A DNA stretch of 64,000 bases. Source: Leptodontidium sp. MPI-SDFR-AT-0119. Taxonomy: Eukaryota > Ascomycota > Leotiomycetes > Helotiales > Leptodontidiaceae. Made by a program: the position numbers and the translations under genes. Positions 45,258-56,261 of this stretch are shown here, in pieces (position 1 is the first letter of the stretch; each line of letters begins with the position of its first letter). Under the pieces are notes generated by a model. It saw only the letters and a program-made list of their open reading frames with translations, did no database searches and was not told where the DNA came from. The stretch is taken from the NCBI GenBank assembly GCA_020726505.1, contig JAHLEZ010000002.1, forward strand, positions 2,294,001-2,358,000. The letters are read 5' to 3'.

Positions 45258-46604
45258 CTAGACGTTCCTTTCCTTGTTACCGAAAAATCTCTCATCTAAG
45301 TACTTCCAGTAGATACTATCAAACGCCCAACTTTTTCTTGCAGCGTAGTTAAGCCAGAATCGGCCAGTTTCCCAACTCTCCCGCATATATATAGACAATC
45401 CAGATGGCGCGGTCGTCATTCCTACCCTCTCCTCGGCCATCTCCATAACCAGTAGCCAGGTCTTTAGGCGCCTATCGTAGATCTCTCTCCACTTATCAAT
45501 CCCATTAGGCCAGCGCTCAGGCTGTTCTAATAATAACCACCATGGTGGATCGAGCGCGAACTGTGCAGGTCCTGCATAAGAAAACTCCCAATCGATAATT
45601 GCAACTATGCTATCGTTCTCATTCAATAAGATATTACCAGCCCGAAGATCGTCGCACCAGAGTCGAAATGAGTTAGGTTCGCTAGGAGCTGGGGAAAGCC
45701 CTGAGCGTTGGCTTGTAGACTGGGCAGACCAGTCATCATCCGCAAAGCCAAAAATCGAGAGTCGGCCCTCTTTAGCCAATCTCCAGAAGAGTTGGCGCGC
45801 TACGTATTTGTTTCGGCAATCGTCGGGCGTGGAAATTAGATCGTTGTGTTGAAAAACAAGTTGTGCCATATGCATCTCCGCTAACGCGATGTACCATTCG
45901 TCAGCAGACTTGAAGGTCTTTCCTTCTGGTGGAAGGACTGCCGGTGGGATGTTGGCGAGTCGGATCATATTGTTCATATTCACGGATATAGGACGTCCTA
46001 CCACAGAGTAGGAGTCCTGTTTGGTAGGGACTATAGATCCAATACGGGAAAAGCGTTGTTGTGAGAGCTGCAATAGATAGCCCGCCATTTGACCGTAGAG
46101 ATACTCGAGCTTCTCTTCGCGTATGTCAGGGTCCAAGGTGTCAGGCTCGTCCGGGGAGTTTTTGGGATCATTTAGTGCTTCCGACAAGCTCCTAACGTTC
46201 TTGATGTATGGCATAATAATGAATGGACCAATGTCAGGGTTTTCATTTGATAAACCATACTCGTACACACAAGGAATTGGGACACTAGTCTTGTCTTTAA
46301 CGCACTTCATCGTCCCTACTTCGGCGAGGGTTTTTTCATGTGGGAACTGGGTCCGGCCGGGACAAGAAATTCTGAGAAGCACGTCATCGATAGAGGTTTC
46401 TTCGAGCCGCATCCTGTATAGCATGTTGTAGCCACCAGCCATTAATGGGGTTACCAGAGTTGCACGCTTCCCACACTTCTCCCCAGCGAGAGATTCCACA
46501 GCGAGACAGGTAGCGCTAGTTCGAAGCCTTTTCAGCGTCTTTTGCCAGGCCTCATCATTTCTATCCCACGCAACGTTATCAAAATCCTGTTGATCGTCAT
46601 CCAT
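45258..46604 (-). CDS. APH-fold (aminoglycoside phosphotransferase-like) kinase
   Basis: These eukaryotic kinase-like proteins are common and expanded in filamentous fungi, and most have unknown small-molecule or protein substrates. A single exon encodes 448 residues from the ATG at 46604 (MDDDQQDFDNVAWD). The phosphate-loop region is MAGGYNMLYRMRL. The catalytic loop reads LWCDDLRAGNILL (about 316-328), where most members have HGDLxxxN, so His-Gly is replaced by Cys-Asp while the catalytic Asp and the Asn are kept. The metal-binding motif is IDWEFS (337-342), followed by PAQFALDPPWWLL. The open frame extends 11 codons upstream without an ATG, so a first exon further up cannot be excluded. 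Nothing nearby suggests a substrate. Confidence 0.85.
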   Translation of the reverse strand: MDDDQQDFDNVAWDRNDEAWQKTLKRLRTSATCLAVESLAGEKCGKRATLVTPLMAGGYNMLYRMRLEETSIDDVLLRISCPGRTQFPHEKTLAEVGTMKCVKDKTSVPIPCVYEYGLSNENPDIGPFIIMPYIKNVRSLSEALNDPKNSPDEPDTLDPDIREEKLEYLYGQMAGYLLQLSQQRFSRIGSIVPTKQDSYSVVGRPISVNMNNMIRLANIPPAVLPPEGKTFKSADEWYIALAEMHMAQLVFQHNDLISTPDDCRNKYVARQLFWRLAKEGRLSIFGFADDDWSAQSTSQRSGLSPAPSEPNSFRLWCDDLRAGNILLNENDSIVAIIDWEFSYAGPAQFALDPPWWLLLEQPERWPNGIDKWREIYDRRLKTWLLVMEMAEERVGMTTAPSGLSIYMRESWETGRFWLNYAARKSWAFDSIYWKYLDERFFGNKERNV

Positions 46605-47057
46605 GCCGAATGTGAGACGGGCCAGACGCTGTGTCAAGTTTGGAGGAGGTATGCTTGAGAAAATAGATTTGGGCTGTTAGAATTAATGATGAGACTAATG
46701 GTGGTAGTAATGGAATTAAAAAAGACAAGATGTAGTATGGGAGACTATGGCTTGAATGTGATTGAGGATGATAGGATGAGCATGGAATTTGTCGTCAAAT
46801 CTAGTCATCTGGCGCTTCACGAAACGCGCCATGACATGTACTGGTTTCCGTACCTCCTTAAAACTTACTAAAAATAACTGACGATTACGACTGGCTCATA
46901 TGCTTTCTAGTTACGTGGTCTATTAGCAGTTCCTGTACTTTTAGCGATTTAAAATCAGTTCGTAGAAAGAATATGTTATATTTGAACAAGCGTGCTATAT
47001 AAAAAGAGACGCACCAAGAAATGAGTGACACGAGTTGGTTTAATAACGTTCTGGAGT
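46605..47057. other. Intergenic region
   Basis: About 450 bases, AT-leaning, with only short frames. It should hold the APH gene promoter and the 3' end of the small gene at 47058. Confidence 0.4.
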
Positions 47058-47306
47058 TTAGTTTTTCCATCTTCCGCCTACTTCTTCTTCCGCGGCTCTA
47101 AAAGCGATATCTTCTGAGTCATATTGCTTTTGCTCCTCTTCCTTCCTTTCCTTTTCCTCCCTGCCCTTCTTGCGTCGCTCCTGGCTATCGGCCGCGGCTC
47201 TATACGATAAATCGGCGAGGTCTTCTTGTCTTTCTCCGGGGTCGGTGTAAGGATCGTACTCTTTGCCACCGCCAGAAGAGCTAGAACCGCCTGTGCTACC
47301 CGACAC
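47058..47306 (-). CDS. Small charged protein of unknown function
   Basis: A single frame of 82 residues begins MSGSTGGSSSSGGGKEYDPY. A Gly/Ser-rich start is followed by a Lys/Glu/Arg/Gln-rich helix (ERRKKGREEKERKEEEQKQ) and the end GGRWKN. Two AFRAA/SYRAA-like motifs flank the charged helix (LSYRAAADSQ and IAFRAAEEEV), so a short internal repeat is possible. The family is not recognised. A coiled helix is likely; function and location cannot be inferred. Confidence 0.5.
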   Translation of the reverse strand: MSGSTGGSSSSGGGKEYDPYTDPGERQEDLADLSYRAAADSQERRKKGREEKERKEEEQKQYDSEDIAFRAAEEEVGGRWKN

Positions 47307-48708
47307 GGTTTATGATAGCTGCGTGAAGTGCGGTGGCGGCTGATGTTCGGTGGATGGTTATTATAGCGATGGACAGAACTAAGGAAGACTTGCTGAGAGA
47401 TAATTAGCTAAAGGCGCAATGGAATGTCTCATATGGGATAAAGTAACCCTGGTGGCAGTAAAGTCTCCTTAGTAAGACTTTCCGATGCAGTAGATGATAG
47501 ATGCCGGAACAAATAATAAATTCAGAAGCTTATTTTTGAAATTTGAGCATCATTGTCTTCTGGTGGTATGCGACGATACCAATCATATCTCAAGAGGAAT
47601 TCAATGGATTTATATGCTTTCTTCGTGCACCGTAATCTATTCTGGCAGCAAGCACTCAATGATTCATAATACCAACATTTTCAGTACCCGTCTTTGGTTA
47701 CCTTGATCCGTGCAGATTAAAGCCTACATTTACCTTACTCGTCCTGCACAACTTCTTACCGCAACTCGGATACGCAGAAAAGCACTGTGGTGTCCAATTA
47801 TTTCTGACCGAAGGTACTTGGTTGGCGCAGGAATCAGATCATCGGTGCATGCATAAGTTCTGCTTATCAATGTTTCCATAGTGGTGAGGAGCACCCCGCA
47901 CGAAGCATCCCACCATGACCGTTCTAACTTCGTAAAGTGTTGTGGGCTGCACATAAGCGAGAGGCCCCTGAAGAGCCATGACCAAGACCGAGTACGGGTT
48001 GTGATGCAATTCCATCACTTATCTACTACAGTCAACATAATCATGCATGATCACATCCAGAGAACGGAATTGAAGCCGAGAGAGCTTCTATGGTCTCTGG
48101 TATTGGTCATGGCATGGGATACATTGGTTGGTAATGGTGAATACCTACAGGATGGATACACCCTGATCACGTGGCTCACCCATCCACAATCCTCCCACCG
48201 TCTTTCATCCTCCAGAAAAGCCACAAAATTGATTGATTACCTTACCGAGTCATTCCCATTGACGCTCGTTCCGAGCTGTAGAAGTAAGATTCCTTAACCC
48301 GTTATCGCTCGATTTCATCCACCGAATAGGGTGTGAGCAAGTTGGGGTCTGGATCTACGCCGACGCCGTGTAGCCACCATGCATGCAGCATGCGACCTAT
48401 CGACCTTTCACACGTATCAATCACATACCACTTGCATGTGTTGAAGCGGACGGGATGGTCAACCCGTCAGCCTTGCTTTGGAAATCGGGTATATCGAGTC
48501 GCCTTACCCCGCTTGATTTGACATCGACAGTGCTCGATCATCCGCACCTCATCCTCCATTGAAAAGACGAAATCGAAGGAGGACTGAAGAGAAGAGGATA
48601 AAGATATATCTGGTGAGATACCAGTCGTCAATTCTCAGACAAGAATCTAACCTTCCTCGAAGGTTTCATCACGTCATTGCTGTTCCGACGACCCGCGAGT
48701 CGGTTACA
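47307..48708. other. Intergenic region
   Basis: 1.4 kb with no supported gene. A 138-codon plus-strand frame at 47881-48297 has no domain and no start context that I trust. The last part, 48540-48708, likely is the leader of the next gene. Confidence 0.4.
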
Positions 48709-50387
48709 ATGGCCAACATCATGGACCAAAAGCGCTGCCCCGGAAACTTCATTCTGGACATAGCGAGTACAGGACTGGGGGCCGCAGCCTTGGTATCTCG
48801 CTTTAGCTCCGGTTACAGAATCAAAAATATCGCCAACAGCCTTTCCCTTTCCGCTGGTCTACTGACTGAAGTCGCAAGGGATGTCAACAAGAATGAAGCA
48901 TTCTTCAAAGACAATTTTGCCGCAAAGTTCCAAGGAGCTTTGGCAAAATGTAAGAAAGAGTACGAGCAGATTGTTGCAGCTGTCGAGAAGGTCCATTCTT
49001 GGAAGAAGGATGACACTGATGAAAGTGCCAAGGGACCGCCCAAGGGACCGCCCAAGAGACCATGGAAGAAACTGGCTTGGGGGCTGGGGATGACTGATGA
49101 CGAGCTGAGCGACTTTGAAGATGAGCTGGATGAGTCGTATGAGATTGCGATGATGGCCCAAGTCATTGTTCAGCTCATCATTCTCCAGGTCAACGCACAG
49201 AAGTAAGATGAGCAAGAACAGACCCCTGCCAAGATATCTCTTCTAACCCCAAATTGCAGACGAGAACTCTCTCCATATGAACAACATCTTCTTCGTTCAG
49301 CGAAGAAATCCATGGGCGAATTCTTGGAGCTTCTCCACGAGACTGGAGTCGGCAGCGTTATGTTGTTCAGCTTGAACGAGCCCAACTACCCGGCAAATAT
49401 AACACAGGTTGCGCGAGCCGTCGCCGATGATGAGAAGAAAAACGACGAGACAGCAAGCATTGCCTCGCTCACTATTCGCAACCCAACGGAAACTAGTGTG
49501 CCCACTCCGTTGAAGAAAGGGTAAGTCAATCGTGCCACTATAAACTAGATCAATACTGATAACCTTCCAGACCAGGGCCAGGACCACCGCCTCCTCCCGC
49601 CCCAATTTCCAGTCCACCCCCTCCTTTCAAGGCACCTGATATCTACGAGATGCACAGAGCAAGTATCGACCCACGAGAGAAGAGATCCAAGCAGACGATC
49701 TTCCGCTTCCTCGGCATCCCACTGAAAGTCAACCGCACAGAGACGGATGTCGTCTCCACCTTCGACAAAGTTCCCATGTCTCAAGACGACATCAAAGCTT
49801 TCTTGGAACGAAACAAGGACACCAAATCTAAGCGTCCAGCAATCGAGAATCTCATGGGCGTTCCTGCACCTACCAGTACAGCTGTCTATGCCTACCTCGG
49901 CACCAAAGCCGATCCACGCAACTATCAATCCCACACCTGGACTGTTGAATGCGTTCTCGCTTCGTCAATGGAGAAACCAAAACCACGTCGATTCTGGTCC
50001 AAGAAAGAGAAGATGGCCACCACTCATGTGATTGTGCTCAGAGGCGAATCAATTTTCCGTCCATGGGGTGGTCCACCCGGACCACCACGTCCTGGCCCAC
50101 CACCTGGATTCCGAGGTCCACCAATCATGCCTCGACCACCTCAGAGTTCAATATCGTCCTCGATTGTGTCTCGTAAGCGCTCCAAGCCAGCTGCTAAATT
50201 TGAACTCTCGCAGCAGGAGACTGAGAATGTCATCAATGATTACCTTGCCTCATTCTCCGTTCTCTATGATGGCGTTCCGGTTGAGGAAAGGGGTGCAGCT
50301 TTGAAAGCTATTGTGTTGCCTACTGAGGATGACTCTGATTATGGCAGTGATAGCTCTTCGAGCTCTGGTTCATTGGTTGACGACTAG
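48709..50387 (+). CDS. Proline-rich protein with a STAND-N-terminal-like start
   Basis: Exons 48709-49202, 49260-49520 and 49571-50387 join in frame to 523 residues (introns of 57 and 50 bases, GTAAGA/GTAAGT donors). The first 110 residues are helical and Ala-rich (FILDIASTGLGAAALVSRFS, LAKCKKEYEQIVAAVEKV) and resemble the N-terminal domain of fungal STAND proteins, as does the start of the NACHT protein at 61503. No NACHT or NB-ARC motifs follow. A spacer with a PKGPPKGPPKRPWKK run precedes a second helical segment (about 166-250), then a Pro-rich hinge (PGPGPPPPPAP), a conserved-looking region with YAYLGTKADPRNY, a second Pro-rich run and an acidic Ser-rich C-terminus (DDSDYGSDSSSS). The STAND likeness is by eye only. 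It may be an adaptor. Confidence 0.72.
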
Positions 50388-50680
50388 AAATAAGATGATG
50401 GGCAACGAGTTTCATTTCTTGATGATTTCTTGTGTCATCGCTGGTCTCGGGAACTCGGTTATTGATTGTTCTTTATGCGAAAATTCAAAGTCCCTTCTTT
50501 CCATAACCATTATATTCCCTTAGCTATACTATAATAACTCGTTTCATCATCACCTGTCCCAAACAAAGACTGCGAACGACAGTGTCATGGATTGAATGAG
50601 ACAACTGTGCCAGCGATGGAAGTAGACGACCCTACCATGATTGACCCATGCCCCCAAATGGCCAATATATTGACCGTCAT

Positions 50681-52523
50681 CTACCTCACCAAGTTTGAGG
50701 TAACAGGCTTGAAGTCCCCTCCAACAATAACGGGCGGAGCCTGAACATCGCTTACTCGAGCTGCTTTAATGTCATCGTTGGAGTTGTTGTCCTCGCTTGC
50801 AGTCTCAACCACAAGCTGGCCGCCATTGCGACGGCGTCGTCGCAAATCATCAAGGAAACGGACAACTGCCAAAGCCAGACCGAAGGTAACGATAGCGATA
50901 TCGATACTGAATCCGCGGCGGTAACGTGGCTTATCATCTTCTCTGAAGATCTGTGCGCCGTAGATTCCAGCGATGTTCGCACCCATGATGACCCTAAGAG
51001 GAGGTTAGACAAGTCTGCAAGAGGCGAGAGTCTATGCTTACATCGCCATAGCAAGTGCTCGCTCTTCTGAATCTGTGCATGCAAGTGACATCCATGCGAT
51101 ATTGAGAGGATGGGAGAAAGTCCCGAAAGTTTGAGTCCAGACAACTCCAAAGTATCGTACGCCGCGGCTGTTGATTTCGGTGAAAATACGGTTGAAGACG
51201 TAACCGAGAAGGTGCATGCTCAGACCACCCATTACAGTTTCACCACGCTTGTTACTATCGCATGTTAGGGTCGTTGATTTGTACTTGCTTGGGAGGTTAA
51301 ACTTACTAGCGATCTGATACCCAACTGAAGGAGAAGGATACCGGAATTTGGAGGAAGAGACCGACAGATGCCAAAGCGTTACTGGTAAGAGCAGCGAACC
51401 CAAAATCTCTGACGATGGAGGGGGAGTATGTGTCGAAGGCGCGCTGAGGACCATTGTTGGATAAGGTGATCAGGAAATGAACCCATAAACGCCAGTTGGA
51501 GAACTGATTGAAATCGACTATTAGTATTTCTACTGGCCCAGAAAGAAATGGATGTTACGTACCGCTTTCTTGAATGCAGCACTACCAATGCGCTTCTTTT
51601 TCTTGCCCTTCATTGGGTCATCAAGGAGAACACGGTTCTGAAGGATGTGCAGCTCTCTCTCGGTGAAGAAAGACACATTGGGTAGGAAGGTACTGCGCGG
51701 TCTCTTGAAAGAGTCGGGAAGGAAAAGTCCAAGGATGCATCCGCTGAAGCAGGTGAAAGCTCCCATGAGAACAAACAGCCAAAACCATCCGGGTCTGTCC
51801 CCCACACCTCGCATGTGAAGGATACCATATGCGAGCAACTTCGAGGATGCTTGCCCGAATTGATTCCCGAAGTAGAAGAACATGACTCGCTTCGCAGTTT
51901 CTTTCCGTGTGTACCAAGTGGAAAGAGTCCAAAGTCCACCTGGGATGAAGCCAGATTCGGTCACTCCAAGGAGGAATCTACTAGCAATGAACGAGTCGTA
52001 GCTGTTTTGGAAAGCCTGGAAAGTGCTGACTGTGCCGAAGAGGAAGAGTTGGAGAGTGAGCCACTTTCCGGGGCCGACTCGGTACAGAATCATGTTGGAG
52101 GGGATTTCGAAAAGGACGATCCCGAGTGAGAGCATCTGCTGACCGACATTGAATTGATCCTGGGTGATGTTCACATCCTTGAAAAAGTTGTCCGTGAGAG
52201 CGTTTGCGATGTTGCCTCGGTCGAGTTCTATGATGTCACAGGTCAGACTCACTCCCTTTGATGAAGATCATGTCAATGTATAGGCACTTACGCAAGCAAA
52301 AGAATCCGAGAGTGAGGAGTGGCATGATAATGAAGTCTAATCTGTTCAGTAAGTACATTGTCAGTCTTTGATTTCATGAAATTGTGTACTGGTGAACAGA
52401 CTTTCTCTTCGCCTTTGCCTCCTCCTCTTTCGTCCAATCTTGTTCCAAATTGAGGACTTCCTCATCCTCTCTCGGACGAGAATAGTCGTCCGGATTCGAC
52501 GATTTCAAATCTAAACCCGACAT
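50681..52523 (-). CDS. MFS permease, Dal5-type anion:cation symporter family
   Basis: A plasma-membrane transporter of the allantoate/vitamin/organic-anion group. Six exons (52523-52402, 52341-52292, 52227-51563, 51503-51307, 51254-51042, 50993-50681) splice to 519 residues. After a 40-residue acidic cytosolic start the first helix and the family motif LQLDRGNIANALTD span the second intron. Further landmarks are NMILYRVGPGKWL, FLLGVTESGFIPGGLWTLST and YTRKETAKRVMFFYFGNQFG. The rest shows the expected hydrophobic spans, with a central cytosolic loop (FKRPRSTFLPNVSFF). The C-terminal tail is polar (RRRRRNGGQLVVE). All introns are GT-AG; the first has a weaker GTCTGT donor. Twelve spans are expected from the family. 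The substrate cannot be read from sequence; nicotinate, biotin-type acids, allantoate and sugars acids are all known in the family. Confidence 0.92.
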
Positions 52524-53856
52524 GATTGCTGTTTGAGTTTTTCCGAGTTCAATTTGAAAAGGTTTGTGGAGGCTAAATGATGGACAGTGATCCGTTCTTA
52601 TAAAGTTCTCGCTCTTTGCGAGATATCTCTTGTTGGAATCATAGATTACTTCTTTGTGGTGTCTGGGCAAGATGATGACATGTCTTGGCTTTAGCACGCA
52701 ATCTGTGGCCAAAGTATATGTTCGCGTTGATAGGTATCTTGGAAGAAAGGTTGTTCAACACTATTCAGCGGCGGCTTGCATGCCCAGTATCTTGGGTCGA
52801 TCTTGGAAAGCGAGTTTTTGGCGAGTTTTCTTAGCGCGGGTTGTGTCGAAGACTCTGGGCAGGCCTAGGCACTGAATGATGACAGGCTTGCGGTTATCTT
52901 GGCATGCGGGAATTATAGTAAGTACTGAAAACAGATGCGGTAGGACGATTATTTCAAAAGATGAATTTCATTATGATGTGGTGCGTGCTAAAGTGTGGTG
53001 GAGTGTAGTGCTAGAGCAACTGGGTATTTTCCGATCGTTGATGTTAGTGAGCGACGGACAAAGCACCGTCAAGGCTACCCGAATAGGCCCACTGAATAGA
53101 TACAGATACGACTGTGCATTAAGAAAGACCAATAACTGTTCAAATGATTTCCGGTTTCTCTTTTCATTTTCAATAGCAAAATGAAATCCCGCCCAGCTGG
53201 TTCTGGGGTTGCAGCGGTCATTTGGAGGATCCGGTCACTTGGCGCAGCCGGCAGACCAGTACAGACCCCGAGCCTAAAAATGCCATGCAGTTGGTCTTCT
53301 TGGCCTCGGCTGGTTCCGTGTATCTCGTGCTATATAAATGCGAGAGACCGATGAAAAGGAAAAGAAATTAAGCCACGATTGTGGAAGACGATGTTTTGGC
53401 ACATAAGACGCAATGCAGCTGAGGTGGAAAGAGGTGGAAAGAGGTCGAAGGCAATCTTTGTTTTGACAAGGCCAAGGAAGGTGATAGTTATCAAAGATTG
53501 TGTCCAGACTACATCATTTTGGGCTCGTCTCGTATCAACCCGAGTACGTTTGTGATGAGATGCTTTATGGAAGTGAATACTAGGGTCTCCCCAGGCGTTG
53601 AGCGAAGCCCGAAATTGGACTTTCAAGAGTCTAGTCTGGGAATCACAGTTGATTTTTCAAATTTTGGCACCAATTTTGCATGATGAGAAGTAATTCATTA
53701 CTAGGAAGCAAGCAGTCTCGCAAATGCTCCTCCATTTCAGACAGCGTGGGCTTCCCCGAGGATCTAAAATGGATTCTTTGTCTGATATTTTCACGCGGGG
53801 TTTCCAGTGCGTTCAGTGACAACTCCTGGAGTCTAATTTTCCCTGACATTTGCCGA
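52524..53856. other. Intergenic region
   Basis: 1.3 kb upstream of the MFS permease and downstream of the small gene at 53857. No gene or repeat is supported. The minus-strand frame 53643-53960 overlaps the small gene in another phase. Confidence 0.4.
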
Positions 53857-53982
53857 TTACTGACAGACAGTTCTTGTGCAAGGTTTGTTGGCATGTACAG
53901 TCTCATCTCCTCTGGGGAAGTGACTGTAGTGGTGAACTGTGTGCTGGTGGCCGCAGGCAAACTTTATTGTTACCACGTACAT
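53857..53982 (-). CDS. Tiny CGH-motif protein (41 residues) or first exon of a longer one
   Basis: A frame from ATG 53982 starts MYVVTIKFACGHQHTVHHYS and ends RTVCQ. Its opening resembles that of the 93-residue protein at 56261 (MCFRITTYFSCGH): in both, a hydrophobic beta-like start leads to an F-x-CGH motif at residues 8-13, followed by spaced His and Cys. This pattern occurs in small fungal proteins that may bind zinc. The end TGTCAGTAATCG also contains a possible GT donor, so more exons may follow. An in-frame longer start exists to 54153. Function unknown; low certainty. Confidence 0.35.
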   Translation of the reverse strand: MYVVTIKFACGHQHTVHHYSHFPRGDETVHANKPCTRTVCQ

Positions 53983-54803
53983 ATACGTAGCTGCTGGGGC
54001 GGTGCCTGAGCCGCGACTAGGCCGACCACTAGTATTTTGTTGACCCATAAGAGTTTGGCTTGAGTTATGATGGATGATGGATGTGTGTGTGCAATCTGGA
54101 AAGTTCAAGAACGAGTGAGTACCCAGCCAGCATTGGGAAGGATATTTCCACAAAGAGTGTTAAATAATAGGACAAATGGCATTGTTTCACTTCAAAACAC
54201 CAAAGAATTATCAACAAACGGCTGTGAGTCATTGTTCCACCTATACAGCACTGTGAATAATCGTCACGTGTCAACTGGTACTCCCGAGGCTGAGAAACAC
54301 ACCCGCAGAATTAGAAACAAACGTCACAAAAGATTAAAGAGGAAGATTCCGAATTTGGGGATCATGTGAGGTAGTGATTTCCTGATATGTCAAAACAGCA
54401 GAAGGGGCACACCCTGAGACGAGATGTGCTTTACGCACCTTTCCGGTGTAGCAGTACGTCGATACGACAAGAAATGGATAATTCAGATGCCTATGTACTT
54501 ATGACTTCTCACGCATTTTCCAATGCCGACGGCCTTGGTATAGACACATATTAGTTGACGTCCAATTAAATGCAGGTTGGGCACCGAATTCCCTCGCGTA
54601 TGGTTTTACCCAGATTGCAGATGAGGAAACATATTTACAGCCTTGTTTCCACATTCAGCCTTCCCGCTACCCCAGATTGATCCAAAAAGGCTAATGGCTT
54701 ACCTTGAGGTAATGGTTATTCCTTAAATGGTTTGCCGTTTCCAATTCCATCGCCGGAGGGCAAACCATTTAGCCACTCACTCCTCTCGATCTTTTGTCCC
54801 ACC
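53983..54803. other. Intergenic region
   Basis: About 820 bases between two outward-pointing genes. No further gene is supported. A TATA-like element is not evident. Confidence 0.4.
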
Positions 54804-55679
54804 ATGCTCAGATTTACATCGTTGTGGGCATTGTCCCTGGTGCTCAGTCTCTGCTTTTCTGCATCCGCATCAATTATAAAGAATCGACAAGCGGCGGCAG
54901 CCCAGGTCGTCAAACTCGCATCGACCGAGAATCTCGCTGTCCGGCCAAATGGACAAGTTCTCGCTACCAACATGAACAGTGCAAACCTCTACATCGTAGA
55001 CCCTGTTGCAAAGACTTCCAAAACCGCCGTTGTAATCACTGGAGCGTCTGGATTGAGCGGAATTGCAGAGGTCACTCCCGATGTATTTGCTGTAATTGGC
55101 GGGAAAGGCATCTACAAGGTAGACTTCACGGGAGCGGCACCAGTAGCGACATTGATCAAAACAATCATCGAAGCCAATAACTTGAATGGCTTGACAGCAT
55201 TCAACAACGACACTGTCCTGGTGGCCGACGCTGGGAAAGGTTCCGTTTTCCGATTCAGCATTTCTACTGGGGCATACTCGGTCGCGATCACGGACGCTAC
55301 AATGGCACCTTCAGGTTCAATTCCATTCGGTATCGATGGAATCAGGTACAACGATGGCTTGGTCTGGTACACGAATATCTTCAAGAATAGCTTCCACAAG
55401 GTCCCGGTTGATGCGACTGGCAAGGCCACTGGTGCCGTGACAACACTCTGGACGAATTTGATGGGTGATGATCTGTGTTTTGGTCCGAATGGCAAGATCT
55501 ACATCGCAACAAATGGAAAGAACTCGATTGTGGAGGTGGATCCGGCTGTGGGTAAGCCGACTGCTATTGCTACGGTGTCGGGCTCGACGTCTTGTGGGTT
55601 TGGAAGGACTGAGAAGGATAAAGATGTCATCTATGTTGGTGGAGGCACTGGTGTATTTTCTTTCACCGTCAAGTTGTGA
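54804..55679 (+). CDS. Secreted beta-propeller-like protein (SMP-30/gluconolactonase-like)
   Basis: A single exon gives 291 residues. The start MLRFTSLWALSLVLSLCFSA is a signal peptide, with likely cleavage near residue 22 and a possible Kex2-type KNR site after it. The mature protein consists of about six similar strands blocks that read like propeller blades: LAVRPNGQVLATNMNSANLY, GLTAFNNDTVLVADAGKGSV, GIDGIRYNDGLVWYTNIFKN, DDLCFGPNGKIYIATNGKNS, and DVIYVGGGTGVFSF. This spacing and the repeated V/I-A-D/T-x-G-x-x-x-V theme match the SMP-30/gluconolactonase/LRE superfamily. Catalytic metal ligands (Glu, Asn, Asp) cannot be assigned with confidence. An in-frame ATG at 54732 would add 24 residues ahead of the signal and is not preferred. 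An extracellular lactonase-like or binding role is an inference. Confidence 0.8.
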   Translation: MLRFTSLWALSLVLSLCFSASASIIKNRQAAAAQVVKLASTENLAVRPNGQVLATNMNSANLYIVDPVAKTSKTAVVITGASGLSGIAEVTPDVFAVIGGKGIYKVDFTGAAPVATLIKTIIEANNLNGLTAFNNDTVLVADAGKGSVFRFSISTGAYSVAITDATMAPSGSIPFGIDGIRYNDGLVWYTNIFKNSFHKVPVDATGKATGAVTTLWTNLMGDDLCFGPNGKIYIATNGKNSIVEVDPAVGKPTAIATVSGSTSCGFGRTEKDKDVIYVGGGTGVFSFTVKL

Positions 55680-55979
55680 AAGAATCACCGCTATTCAGTC
55701 TTGCAAGCAGATTCCGAGTAGCTGCAGGAAATGTGAATATGGTCGACATTTTGTATTTACAGCACGGAGCGGTGAAGGGTGTACATAATTTACTCCAAAT
55801 TTAAATGCTGGCTTCTATGCAGCCGAACGGTATGTATGGCCACTACCACTGGTATCTCCCCAGACTTATTATTTTGCTTCTACCACTTCACTTGTATCAG
55901 ATCATTGATGAGCCGATGTTCTGGTGGAAAATGATGTTTATTTGAATTCTCAGTAAGGGAATTGAAATTCACATGCTTT
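55680..55979. other. Convergent intergenic region
   Basis: 300 bases between two convergent stops; it should contain both 3' ends. Nothing else is seen. Confidence 0.4.
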
Positions 55980-56261
55980 CTACTTATTATGGTCTTCCCC
56001 TTCCCCTTCCGCTTCTCCTACTTCTTCTTCTTCTCCCTCGCCCCACTTGAGCCGAGGTAGCTCTCGACCCTTGCTAATGACGACCGGCTTCTCTCTACGA
56101 CAGTCGTCGCAGACGAAGTATTCTTGCCATTTATTGTCGATGAATTCATCACATTCAGGTATCCTGGCTCCTTTCAGGTAATCGCCTCGGTGATCATGAC
56201 AGATGGTGTTCGTCAGATCTAGATGTCCGCATGAGAAATATGTTGTGATCCTGAAACACAT
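55980..56261 (-). CDS. Small Cys/His-rich protein with a CGH motif
   Basis: A frame from ATG 56261 encodes 93 residues. It starts MCFRITTYFSCGHLDLTN with C11-G-H13, continues with ICHDH and IPECDEF, and has a CDDCRREKP pair near residue 60, so enough Cys and His residues exist for one or two metal sites. The C-terminus is acidic (GEGEEEEVGEAEGEGE). Small proteins opening with an RITTYxxCGH pattern are widespread in Pezizomycotina and have no known function. A start nine residues upstream (56288) is possible. It is probably a real gene, given the matching motif in the frame at 53857-53982. Confidence 0.6.
   Translation of the reverse strand: MCFRITTYFSCGHLDLTNTICHDHRGDYLKGARIPECDEFIDNKWQEYFVCDDCRREKPVVISKGRELPRLKWGEGEEEEVGEAEGEGEDHNK

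Noticed and set aside
47881..48297. 138-codon plus-strand frame
   Set aside because: No domain, no leader-like context, and no splice partners; composition looks non-coding.
10865..52523. Secondary-metabolite cluster made of two regulators, a monooxygenase, a P450 and an MFS permease
   Set aside because: The genes are spread over 40 kb among housekeeping genes and no backbone enzyme (PKS, NRPS, terpene synthase) is present.
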